In this document: positions 7,440-13,415 of the stretch, one piece after another
Numbering within the stretch: the stretch's first letter is position 1
How the letters are laid out: every line of letters begins with the position of its first letter
Assembly (NCBI GenBank): GCA_002402945.1
Contig: DHGV01000056.1
Location: 1 to 20,297, forward strand
DNA: 20,297 nucleotides
Direction of reading: 5' to 3'
Origin: Pelotomaculum sp. UBA4789
Lineage (GTDB): Bacteria; Bacillota; Desulfotomaculia; Desulfotomaculales; Pelotomaculaceae
The notes under the pieces: model-generated
Told to the model about the DNA's origin: nothing
What the model saw: the letters and a program-made list of their open reading frames with translations, nothing else
The model's database searches: none
Made by a program: the position numbers and the translations under genes

Positions 7440-9048
7440 CTTTATTCCCCCTCCAAGGCGGAGTAATGAATTTCCAGGTGGGGCTGTTCACAGCCATGTC
7501 AATATCGTGGAGAAAATTTTCGAAGCCCTTAAAGCCGGCATACGGCCCGGCGTAGTCATAGGAGTGCATCTGGCGCGAGGGGACGCGCATCTTCTGGAAA
7601 ACATACTTATCTTTAATTCCCGAACAGAACAGATCGATCCCCAGTTCTTTAACCAGATACTCGCATTCGAAATGGTTGTAGTCATCGACGGCGATTTCGC
7701 CGTTCTTCATTTCCGGCAGCATCCCTTCATAGTCCATCAAGCAGGGAATTTCTTCTTTTTTCTTCTTAATTTCTTCGTCGTCGTAAGACGATACAATCTT
7801 TGGGTCACGCTCCCAATGAATGTCCTCCAGGATTTTCGACCGTCCGGTGTGCACGATTTCGGGAATGACCATCCTGCCTTCGTAGTCATCCCTGTGGGCA
7901 AATTCATAGCCGGCTACCACCACCTCCATGCCTGCCTTCTCAAACATATTCTTGAAGTGGTGGGAGCGGGAGCCCCCCACCAGGAGCATGACCCTCTTGC
8001 CGGCCAGCTTCTTCCTGTACTTCTCGATAATGGGCTCCAGCCGGGCCGTCTCCCGGGCGATCACCACTTCCGTCCGCCTGGTCAATTCGGGGTCGTCAAA
8101 GAACTTGGCCATGTCCCGCAGGCACTTCACCAGGGCGTCCACTCCCATGTAGTTGACCTTCAGCCAGGGCACGCCATACTTCTCCTCCATCATGCGGTTG
8201 GTGTAGTTGATGGAGCGGTGGCAGAGCAAAATGCTCAACTTCGCCCGGTGCGCCTTCGCGATCTGGTGGAAGGACGCGTCTCCCGTGAAGGAGCTGACGA
8301 TCCGGTAGCCAACTTCCTCCAGGACCTCCTTGATCATCCAATAGTCCCCTCCAATATTGTAATCACCGAAGACGTTGATATCGAAGGGGCCGGGGTCTTC
8401 CAGTTCTTCGGTGCCGACCAGGTGCTCCATCAGCGAGTTGGAGGCCAGGTGGTGCCCCGCTGACTGGCTTACCCCCCGGTAGCCTTCACACCTGACCCCA
8501 ATGGTTTTTATCTGCAGATCCTCTTCCGCCTTTTTGCAGACCATTTCGATATCATCGCCGATCAGGCCCACCGGGCAGGTGGCATATATCCCGATACACT
8601 CCGGCTTGAAGATGGCGTAAGCTTCCCGGATGGCCTGGGCTAGCTTTTTCTCCGCCCCAAAGACGATATCCGTTTCTATCATATTCGTGCTCAGGCAGTA
8701 ACCGGCGAAATCGTTTTCGCCCTCTCCAGGCCGGGAAAGGTTGCGGCGCGTGCCCCAGGTATAGTACGCGCAGCCCACCGGGCCATGGGTAAGGTCAAGG
8801 ATATCCTTAACCGGCCCGAAAACAACGCCCTTGGTTCCGGCGTAGGCGCAGCCACGGTTGGTTAAAATGCCCGGCACGGCTCTGTCATTGGCCTCGATTA
8901 CCTGCTTCGCCTCACCTGAATTCTTTACCACCACATGTCTTTTTCGGTTTATTCCCGCCTTCTTGGGAAAGGCGGTAAACATTTCGTCAATGACTCTCTG
9001 GCTTTCCTCTATACTGACGGGTTTTTTCCCCTTAGCATCAATAGTCAC
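7432..9048 (-). CDS. nifD: Nitrogenase MoFe protein alpha subunit NifD
   Basis: NifD carries the FeMo-co active site where N2 is reduced. P-cluster cysteines are C67 (NRGCAYAG), C93 (HGPVGCAYY) and C158 (YATCPVGLIGDD). Cofactor residues match Mo nitrogenase: V75, R101, Q195 and H199 in GVSQSAGHH, C276 in LLCHRSINY and H495 in RQMHSYDYAGPYAGFKGF. It is 538 residues long, with an added charged segment around residues 385-455 (includes SSYDDEEIKKKKEEIPC), the kind of insertion known from Clostridium pasteurianum NifD. No VnfG/AnfG-like delta subunit gene lies beside it, supporting a Mo enzyme. Translation starts at a GTG that overlaps the nifI2 stop (GTGA), with GGAGG 7 nt before it. Confidence 0.97.
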   Translation of the reverse strand: MTIDAKGKKPVSIEESQRVIDEMFTAFPKKAGINRKRHVVVKNSGEAKQVIEANDRAVPGILTNRGCAYAGTKGVVFGPVKDILDLTHGPVGCAYYTWGTRRNLSRPGEGENDFAGYCLSTNMIETDIVFGAEKKLAQAIREAYAIFKPECIGIYATCPVGLIGDDIEMVCKKAEEDLQIKTIGVRCEGYRGVSQSAGHHLASNSLMEHLVGTEELEDPGPFDINVFGDYNIGGDYWMIKEVLEEVGYRIVSSFTGDASFHQIAKAHRAKLSILLCHRSINYTNRMMEEKYGVPWLKVNYMGVDALVKCLRDMAKFFDDPELTRRTEVVIARETARLEPIIEKYRKKLAGKRVMLLVGGSRSHHFKNMFEKAGMEVVVAGYEFAHRDDYEGRMVIPEIVHTGRSKILEDIHWERDPKIVSSYDDEEIKKKKEEIPCLMDYEGMLPEMKNGEIAVDDYNHFECEYLVKELGIDLFCSGIKDKYVFQKMRVPSRQMHSYDYAGPYAGFKGFENFLHDIDMAVNSPTWKFITPPWRGNKDA

Positions 9049-9407
9049 GAAACCACCTCCTTTCCGCGCTCCCCGGTCCTGACGCGGATCGCGTCATCCA
9101 CCGGGCAAACAAAGATTTTGCCGTCACCGATATTGCCGGTCCTGTTTATCCTCATCAGCACCGCCACCACCGCCGGCACGAACTCGTCTTCCACTACCAC
9201 CGAAACCATACGCTTGGACAGAAACTTTATTCTTTTGACGTCGGCTTCGTTCTCCCTATGCTCGGACGGGTAGGTAATCTGCAGGCCGCGCTGCTTTCCC
9301 CGTCCGAATACCTTATAGGCCATGAAGGCTGGAAAGCCCACGGTTGTCAGGGCGTCCTTGGTGCACTCCATCTTGTTCATCTGGATGATGGCTATGATTT
9401 CCTTCAC
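9045..9407 (-). CDS. nifI2: NifI2, nitrogenase-specific P-II-like regulator
   Basis: NifI2 belongs to the P-II signalling family. In Methanococcus maripaludis NifI1 and NifI2 form a complex that binds NifDK and switches nitrogenase off when ammonium is present; 2-oxoglutarate and ATP relieve this. The start GTG 9407 gives a 120-residue protein beginning MKEIIAIIQMNK, the expected P-II first strand; the longer upstream frame runs through nifI1 sequence and is not credible. Visible are the T-loop region FGRGKQRGLQITYPSEHREN, longer than in GlnB and lacking the uridylylated Tyr context, and the C-terminal NRTGNIGDGKIFV signature at 88-100. It starts 4 nt after the nifI1 stop and ends overlapping nifD. 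Confidence 0.9.
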   Translation of the reverse strand: MKEIIAIIQMNKMECTKDALTTVGFPAFMAYKVFGRGKQRGLQITYPSEHRENEADVKRIKFLSKRMVSVVVEDEFVPAVVAVLMRINRTGNIGDGKIFVCPVDDAIRVRTGERGKEVVS

Positions 9408-9411
9408 GTTT

Positions 9412-9729
9412 TCACAAACCCCTTTCTCCCGTCCTGATGGTGTAGGCTTCCTCCACCGGGGTGACAAATATTTTGCCGTCCCCGATATTGCCGGTGCGGG
9501 AGCTTTCCTCAATGATTTTAACCGCCTGCTCCACCTGGACGTCTTCTAGTACGATCAACAACATCGTCTTGGGCAGGTTGTCATATATTACGCTGCCCAC
9601 CCGCAGGCCCTTTTGCTTGCCCCGGCCAAAGACATCAATCCTGGTGAGAGCGGTAAATCCACCGGCGTCCAGAGCTTCGGCCACCTCTTCAACCTTTTCC
9701 GGCCTGATCACAGCCTTGATCATTTTCAT
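9412..9729 (-). CDS. nifI1: NifI1, nitrogenase-specific P-II-like regulator
   Basis: NifI1 is the partner of NifI2 in post-translational ammonium switch-off of nitrogenase. The chosen ATG at 9729 overlaps the nifH stop (ATGA) and yields MKMIKAVIRPEKVEEV, the canonical P-II start, for 105 residues; the frame extends five codons further but only into nifH. The ATP-binding signature SRTGNIGDGKIFV is present near the C-terminus. The T-loop (FGRGKQKGLRVGSVIYDN) is short and differs from GlnB/GlnK, where a Tyr at position 51 is modified. The nifH-nifI1-nifI2-nifD order is the classical arrangement of methanogen and many anaerobic bacterial nif operons. Confidence 0.92.
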   Translation of the reverse strand: MKMIKAVIRPEKVEEVAEALDAGGFTALTRIDVFGRGKQKGLRVGSVIYDNLPKTMLLIVLEDVQVEQAVKIIEESSRTGNIGDGKIFVTPVEEAYTIRTGERGL

Positions 9730-10541
9730 TCCTCGATCCCCCATTCGATCATTAATTCTTCCAGTTCGTCATACTCCAAAGGCTTGGGAATAACAAAATT
9801 CTTATTGTTGTCAATATTTTTTGCCAGGCTGAAGTAGGCCTGGGCCTGGGTGGAGTCGGGAGCGTACTGGATTACCGTCTGCTTGCGGATTTCCGCCTGC
9901 TGGACGATGGTGTGCCGTGGGATTAAATTGATCAACTGGGTGCCCAGCCTTTCGGCAAACGCCTGAAGCAACTCTTCTTCCCGGAGGACGTTGCGGGAGT
10001 TGCAAATAATCCCGCCCAGCCTGGTGCCACCGGTCTCCGCAAACTTCTGGATTCCCTTGCAGATGTTGTTGGCCGCATACATGGCCATCATTTCGCCCGA
10101 TGCCACGATGTAGATCTCCTTGGCTTTTCCTTCCCTAATCGGCATGGCAAATCCGCCGCAAACCACGTCGCCGAGGACGTCGTAAAAAACATAGTCCAGG
10201 TCGTCGGTGTAAGCGCCCAGGTTCTCCAGCAGCCCGATGGAAGTGATTATCCCCCGGCCGGCACAGCCGACGCCTGGCTCGGGCCCTCCTGACTCAACGC
10301 ATCTGATTCCGTTGAAACCCAGTTCCAGTACGTCTTCGAGCTTTACATCGCCTTCCTCTCGCAGGGTGTCCAGTACACTGTGCTGCCTCTTTCCTCCCAT
10401 CAGCATCCTGGTGGAGTCCGCCTTGGGATCGCAACCGATTTGCATGATCTTCTTCCCCAAAACAGACAGTGCCGCCGTCAGGTTTTGGGTGGTGGTAGAC
10501 TTGCCGATGCCGCCCTTGCCGTAAATTGCTACCTGCCTCAT
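9726..10541 (-). CDS. nifH: Nitrogenase iron protein NifH
   Basis: NifH is the dimeric dinitrogenase reductase that passes electrons to NifDK in an ATP-dependent way and also serves in cofactor assembly. Seen are the P-loop YGKGGIGKST (7-16), C93 in GVGCAGRG and C128 in VLGDVVCGGFAMP, which hold the bridging 4Fe-4S cluster (Cys97 and Cys132 in Azotobacter numbering), and R96, equivalent to the Arg that DraT ADP-ribosylates in some bacteria. Length 271 is normal. The ATG at 10541 follows AGGAGGTGG at ideal spacing; a GTG one codon upstream is possible. It is the first gene of the nif operon and is preceded by an extended -10 promoter and an attenuator hairpin. No draT or draG is in the window; NifI1/NifI2 are the visible switch-off proteins. 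Confidence 0.98.
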   Translation of the reverse strand: MRQVAIYGKGGIGKSTTTQNLTAALSVLGKKIMQIGCDPKADSTRMLMGGKRQHSVLDTLREEGDVKLEDVLELGFNGIRCVESGGPEPGVGCAGRGIITSIGLLENLGAYTDDLDYVFYDVLGDVVCGGFAMPIREGKAKEIYIVASGEMMAMYAANNICKGIQKFAETGGTRLGGIICNSRNVLREEELLQAFAERLGTQLINLIPRHTIVQQAEIRKQTVIQYAPDSTQAQAYFSLAKNIDNNKNFVIPKPLEYDELEELMIEWGIEE

Positions 10542-10571
10542 CACTCCACCTCCTAATTTCTCTAATAAAAA

Positions 10572-10606
10572 ATGACGCCACTTCCCAAATTGGGAACTGG
10601 CGTCAT
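10572..10606 (-). terminator. Intrinsic terminator (attenuator) in the nifH leader
   Basis: Arms ATGACGCCA/TGGCGTCAT (10572-10580 with 10598-10606) and TTCCCAA/TTGGGAA (10582-10588 with 10590-10596) form a near-perfect stem with one C-C (G-G on the RNA) mismatch, followed on the minus strand by a run of six T. It lies about 30 nt before the nifH start and after the nifH promoter candidate, so it would stop transcription entering nifH unless prevented. Its 5' arm in the RNA overlaps the hairpin at 10599-10610. Confidence 0.85.
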
Positions 10607-10630
10607 CGCCTTATCTGTTATTAAAAACAG
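10599..10630 (-). promoter_or_regulatory. Candidate antiterminator hairpins in the nifH leader
   Basis: In the RNA, CUGUU-UUUAAU-AACAG (10630-10615) is followed after four nt by GGC-GAUGAC-GCC (10610-10599). Both have six-base loops. The second uses the bases GACGCC that the adjacent terminator needs for its 5' arm, so the two folds exclude each other. The sequence AAGGCGATGACGC is repeated exactly in the amtB leader at the equivalent place before another terminator. Two hexaloop hairpins, the second overlapping a terminator, is the layout of ANTAR-protein antitermination sites (EutV, NasR); that protein assignment is inference. Confidence 0.6.
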
Positions 10631-10637
10631 TTTTGAT

Positions 10638-10646
10638 ATTATAACA
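10638..10646 (-). promoter_or_regulatory. nifH promoter, extended -10
   Basis: The minus strand reads TGTTATAAT, a perfect -10 hexamer (TATAAT, 10643-10638) with the TGn extension. The -35 region is poor (TTGTTC at 19 nt spacing, or TGTTCA at 18), as is common for extended -10 promoters. The predicted start lies near 10631, just before the leader hairpins. I found no sigma-54 -24/-12 element, so transcription is probably by the housekeeping sigma factor. Confidence 0.65.
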
Positions 10647-10661
10647 AGGCGTCTCTGCCCC
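10646..10661 (-). promoter_or_regulatory. Additional GC-AGAGAC-GC hexaloop hairpin upstream of nifH
   Basis: In the RNA sense, GGGGC-AGAGAC-GCCUU forms a short stem (three GC pairs plus two GU pairs) closing a six-base loop with A at position 1 and G at position 4. It matches the form of the other GC-NNNGAC-GC hairpins in this window. It sits in the spacer of the predicted nifH promoter, so it would exist only in transcripts reading through from glnK, or it may be coincidental. Confidence 0.35.
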
Positions 10662-10689
10662 TGAACAAACGAAGCATTTAAACCAATAA

Positions 10690-11028
10690 CTATATTGCTA
10701 TATCCCCCATCTCACCAGTTCTGATCCGGACAGCATTATCAATTTTAGAAGTGAATATCTTGCCGTCTCCTACCTCACCGGTCCGGGCATTGTCTACAAT
10801 AAGTTTAATAATGGCGTCAACCTTCTCGTCCGGCACCACCATTTCCAGTTTTATTTTGGGCAGCAGGTTGATGCTGTATTCAATACCACGGTAAACTTCG
10901 GTGCGGCCTTTCTGCAACCCGCAGCCTATAACCTGTGTGACCGTCATGCCGTGGACTCCAAACTGGTTGATGGCTTCCTTAACATTCTCAAGTTTTCCCG
11001 GGCGCAGGATACACTCTATTTTCGTCAA
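10690..11028 (-). CDS. glnK: P-II nitrogen regulatory protein (GlnK/GlnB type), copy 2
   Basis: P-II proteins bind ATP/ADP and 2-oxoglutarate and report nitrogen status. Next to amtB the usual GlnK role is to block the ammonium channel when ammonium is plentiful. The 112-residue protein has the normal P-II length, the T-loop GLQKGRTEVYRGIEY with Tyr51 (the residue uridylylated in proteobacteria), the GEVGDGKIF signature at 85-93 and a C-terminal RIRTGE. Translation starts at a TTG preceded by GGAGGGAG. It follows amtB after 73 nt with only a weak hairpin between, so it is likely cotranscribed with amtB. The assignment glnK rather than glnB rests on context. Confidence 0.92.
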   Translation of the reverse strand: MTKIECILRPGKLENVKEAINQFGVHGMTVTQVIGCGLQKGRTEVYRGIEYSINLLPKIKLEMVVPDEKVDAIIKLIVDNARTGEVGDGKIFTSKIDNAVRIRTGEMGDIAI

Positions 11029-11069
11029 GTTGCTCCCTCCCTGTCTCTGAATTTAATTTTTCACGGATA

Positions 11070-11085
11070 GGGGAATAAAATCCCC
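11070..11085 (-). other. Small hairpin between amtB and glnK
   Basis: GGGGA-ATAAAA-TCCCC forms a 5-bp stem in the 73-nt gap. No T-run follows on the minus strand (TATCCGTGAAAAATT), so it is unlikely to be a full terminator; it could tune readthrough or mRNA stability. Confidence 0.35.
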
Positions 11086-11101
11086 CATCACAAAATTTAT
11101 A

Positions 11102-12517
11102 TTATAAAGCAGGCTTTACTTCACTGGTAGTTTTTAATACATTAGCTCCGACAGTGTCAAAAGGTGACGCCATGGCAAAGTCGGTGTATGCGTCCTCACC
11201 ATGCATGGTGAAATCGAGACCTGTATCCTGCTCTTCATCTGTGACACTAAGCTTGGTGAAAACACTGATAACTTTTAATATTACATAGGTCCCTACAATA
11301 GCCGTCACCCAGCTGACCCCAATGGCAATAAACTGCTTTCCAAGTAATGCCGAATTGCCGTAAAACAGTCCGTTCGCGCCAAGTTCATTTACAGAGGTAG
11401 TAGCAAACAGACCGGTGGCTATAGCCCCCCAGGTGCCGCCAATTCCATGCACTCCAAAAGCGTCCAGGGCGTCATCATAGCGAAGTTTGGCCTTAAGCAC
11501 AGCAACCGCACCGTAGCAGACAATACCTGCAACCAGACCGATAACAATAGCCGGCATTGGCTCCACAAAACCGGAAGCGGGGGTAATGGCTACCAGACCA
11601 GCCACGGCTCCTGAAGCAGCACCTAGTGTGGTTGGCTTACCGCGATGAATCCACTCTGTAATTACCCAGGATAACGCCGCACCGGCAGTTGCCAGGTGGG
11701 TTACAACAAAGGCGCTGGCCGCAAGCCCATTGGCGCCGAGAGCGCTGCCGGCATTGAATCCGAACCAGCCAAACCACAGCAGTGCGGCGCCGAGCACAGT
11801 AAAGGGCAGGTTGTGCGGAATCATCGGCTCGCTGCCAAGACCTTTGCGCTTGCCTAAAACCAGGCAGGCCACCAAGCCGGAAACACCTGATAGAATATGC
11901 ACCACGGTGCCTCCCGCGAAGTCGAGTGCGCCGAGGTTGCGCAGCCACCCGTCAACTCCCCATATCCAGTGTGCCATGGGGTCGTAAACGAATGTAGCCC
12001 AGAGAAGGATGAATGCCATAAAAGCTGGAAAGCGCATTCTTTCTGCAAAAGCTCCGGAAATCAGAGCTGGTGTAATTACTGCAAACATCATCTGAAATAT
12101 CATGAAAGCCTGGTGCGGAATCGTTGGCGCATAATCAGGATTCGGAGCAAAGCCTACCCCTTTAAGACCTATCCAATCTAAGTTGCCGATAAGGTGACCT
12201 ACGTCTGGTCCGAAAGCCAGGCTATAGCCCCCGATTGACCACTGCAGGCTGATGAGTACCATTGCAAAGAAGCTGTACATAATGGTGCTCAGAACATTCT
12301 TCTTACGGGATAAGCCGCCGTAAAAGAAGGCTAAGCCGGGAATTGTCATAAGCATGACCAGGGCGGCTGAAATTAACACCCACGCTGTATCGCCACTGTC
12401 AACCGCTGCAGCAGTTTCCATAACAGCCTCTGCTGCTTCCTCTGCCCAGGCCAGGGCTGGAACTGTCATCATAAACGCAAAAGCCATTAAAAAAGTCCGC
12501 ATGAGCCATTTTTTCAT
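11102..12517 (-). CDS. amtB: Ammonium channel AmtB
   Basis: AmtB is a trimeric inner-membrane channel for ammonium, normally gated by GlnK. The 471-residue protein begins with a signal-like segment (residues 1-25, ending PALAWA before EEAAEA), then eleven hydrophobic segments as in the Amt/Mep family. The pore twin histidines are H207 (GGTVVHILSG) and H357 (AFGVHGIGG); the substrate-site Asp and Trp are D180 and W184 in VYDPMAHWIWG. The ATG at 12517 is preceded by AGGAGG at 9 nt; a GTG three codons upstream has no room for that site. P-II genes flank it on both sides. Its own promoter and a long structured leader precede it, so its expression is probably controlled by transcription attenuation. 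Confidence 0.95.
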   Translation of the reverse strand: MKKWLMRTFLMAFAFMMTVPALAWAEEAAEAVMETAAAVDSGDTAWVLISAALVMLMTIPGLAFFYGGLSRKKNVLSTIMYSFFAMVLISLQWSIGGYSLAFGPDVGHLIGNLDWIGLKGVGFAPNPDYAPTIPHQAFMIFQMMFAVITPALISGAFAERMRFPAFMAFILLWATFVYDPMAHWIWGVDGWLRNLGALDFAGGTVVHILSGVSGLVACLVLGKRKGLGSEPMIPHNLPFTVLGAALLWFGWFGFNAGSALGANGLAASAFVVTHLATAGAALSWVITEWIHRGKPTTLGAASGAVAGLVAITPASGFVEPMPAIVIGLVAGIVCYGAVAVLKAKLRYDDALDAFGVHGIGGTWGAIATGLFATTSVNELGANGLFYGNSALLGKQFIAIGVSWVTAIVGTYVILKVISVFTKLSVTDEEQDTGLDFTMHGEDAYTDFAMASPFDTVGANVLKTTSEVKPAL

Positions 12518-12644
12518 TTCCTTCACCCTCCTGCCAAAAATTTAGTTCATCACTTGGGAACCTTTTGTTAAGACACTTCTTTAAAGGTGGCGCCTCCCTT
12601 TTAAAAAAAGCGTTTATATCTCCTGGTTCCCTCTATAACAGAAA

Positions 12645-12684
12645 ACGCCCTCGCGACAGACATAAAAACCTGTCTTGAGAGCGT
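12645..12684 (-). terminator. Second attenuator stem in the amtB leader
   Basis: GACAG/CTGTC pairs (5 bp) with a 2x2 internal loop, then ACGCTCTC/GAGGGCGT (8 bp with one GU). On the minus strand it is followed by TTTTCTGTT, a moderate U-tract. Its 5' arm overlaps the AGCGAC-loop hairpin at 12679-12692. Confidence 0.55.
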
Positions 12685-12726
12685 CGCTGCTCGATTAAAT
12701 TACAACACTGTGGCTTTAGACAAGAA

Positions 12727-12759
12727 ACGCTTTTCACGAACATAATTCGCGAAAAGCGT
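12727..12759 (-). terminator. First attenuator stem in the amtB leader
   Basis: A 14-bp stem (12727-12740 with 12746-12759, one GU pair) closes a five-base loop. On the minus strand it is followed by TTCTTGTCT, a weak U-tract. Its 5' arm in the RNA, ACGCUUUUC, is shared with the GAUGAC-loop hairpin, so only one can form at a time. Confidence 0.6.
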
Positions 12760-12812
12760 CATCGCCTTTTTGATACTACTCCGTATCAATAGATTTACTT
12801 ATTAATATATAG

Positions 12813-12841
12813 ATTTTAATTGATTGATTATTGATTGTCAA
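12813..12841 (-). promoter_or_regulatory. amtB promoter, near-consensus sigma-A
   Basis: The minus strand has TTGACA (12841-12836), a 17-nt spacer and TAAAAT (12818-12813), a perfect -35 with ideal spacing and a -10 one base from consensus. The predicted start is near 12806, giving a leader of about 280-290 nt before amtB. A promoter this strong in front of terminator hairpins fits constitutive initiation with control by attenuation. Confidence 0.8.
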
Positions 12842-12986
12842 GAGTCTCACGGTAAATATTTTACTTTTTTATGTTAATAATTTGTTGTGGAGATGGGAAT
12901 AACGGTGCTTGCGTCCTGGAACCAGCCGCCGTATGAGCAGTGCTTTCTTCCACATCCCCTGCTAATTTTCATTTTTTAATAAAAAA

Positions 12987-13325
12987 CTATATGGCATCAT
13001 TGCCGGATTCACCGGTTCTTATCCGCACCGCGTTTTCTACCGGGAAAACAAATATTTTGCCATCCCCTACTGCCCCAGTCCGGGCAGTTCTGCTAATGAT
13101 ATCAGCAACATCCTCCACCTGGTGATCCATCAGCACTATCTCAACCTTTAACTTGGGTAATAGATTAATGCTGTATTCATGGCCCCGGTAGACCCCGATC
13201 CTGCCTTTCTGCAGACCGCAACCCACGACCTGCGTGACTGTCATCCCGTGGATGCCGTATTTACCAAGTTCGTCCTTCACTTCTTCCAGCTTTTCAGGAC
13301 GAATAATGGCCTCAACTTTTTTCAC
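12987..13325 (-). CDS. glnB: P-II nitrogen regulatory protein (GlnB/GlnK type), copy 1
   Basis: This second canonical P-II protein is 112 residues long and close to the copy after amtB. It shows the T-loop GLQKGRIGVYRGHEY with Tyr51, the GAVGDGKIFVFPVENAVRI signature (85-103) and C-terminal RIRTGE. It would sense 2-oxoglutarate and adenylate charge and act on AmtB or other targets. Translation starts at a GTG; the only SD-like sequence is AAGGGGG, which lies 13-17 nt upstream inside a hairpin (13333-13350). It follows alr after 90 nt and is separated from amtB by 460 nt containing an AT-rich palindrome after its stop, the amtB promoter and the amtB leader. It therefore looks like a separate transcript from amtB. 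The glnB/glnK choice is arbitrary. Confidence 0.88.
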   Translation of the reverse strand: MKKVEAIIRPEKLEEVKDELGKYGIHGMTVTQVVGCGLQKGRIGVYRGHEYSINLLPKLKVEIVLMDHQVEDVADIISRTARTGAVGDGKIFVFPVENAVRIRTGESGNDAI

Positions 13326-13332
13326 TCTTCAA

Positions 13333-13350
13333 AACAACCCCCTTGTTGTT
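13333..13350 (-). promoter_or_regulatory. Hairpin holding the SD-like sequence before the first P-II gene
   Basis: The minus strand reads AACAAC-AAGGGG-GTTGTT, a perfect 6-bp stem with a six-base loop that contains the only purine-rich SD-like run before the GTG at 13325. It could hide or present the ribosome site. Stem stability is modest. Confidence 0.4.
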
Positions 13351-13415
13351 CAAAAACCTGATAACAAAGATAAACGCCCAAAATATCACTTCCATACTGT
13401 TACATCAGGGCATCA

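Larger units (their letters stand above)
12601..12790 (-). promoter_or_regulatory. Structured amtB leader with tandem antiterminator/terminator units
   Basis: Between its promoter and start codon amtB has a leader of about 280 nt. In RNA order: UUGAUAC-GGAGUA-GUAUCAA (12789-12770, 7-bp stem, six-base loop); directly adjacent AAAGGC-GAUGAC-GCUUUU (12769-12752, six-base loop); terminator-like stem at 12759-12727; GAGC-AGCGAC-GCUC (12692-12679, six-base loop); second terminator-like stem at 12684-12645; then AAACGC followed by seven T (12616-12604), which can pair with GCGTTT at 12648-12643. Each small hairpin overlaps the terminator that follows it. The design implies stepwise, mutually exclusive folding. 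An ANTAR-type antitermination site is the closest known model, but three of the loops in this window carry G rather than A at loop position 1. Confidence 0.65.

Noticed and set aside
7507..8463. Open frame of 318 codons on the plus strand opposite nifD
   Set aside because: It is the reverse reading of nifD codons in a GC-rich stretch, with no recognisable motif.
9408..9512. N-terminal extension of nifI2 to an upstream ATG
   Set aside because: The extra residues are read from nifI1 in another frame and do not resemble P-II; the GTG at 9407 gives the canonical N-terminus.
10582..10596. TTCCCAATTTGGGAA palindrome as an operator (NrpR-like or similar)
   Set aside because: It is fully explained as the top of the terminator stem followed by six U, and NrpR operators have a different GGAA-N6-TTCC form known from archaea.
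10545..10689. Sigma-54 promoter with NifA sites before nifH
   Set aside because: No TGGCAC-N5-TTGCA element or TGT-N10-ACA site was found; an extended -10 is present instead.
12842..12986. Small gene or RNA between the first P-II gene and the amtB promoter
   Set aside because: Only weak palindromes (an AT-rich inverted repeat after the P-II stop and a short CTGG/CCAG hairpin) are visible; there is no frame with a start and ribosome site.
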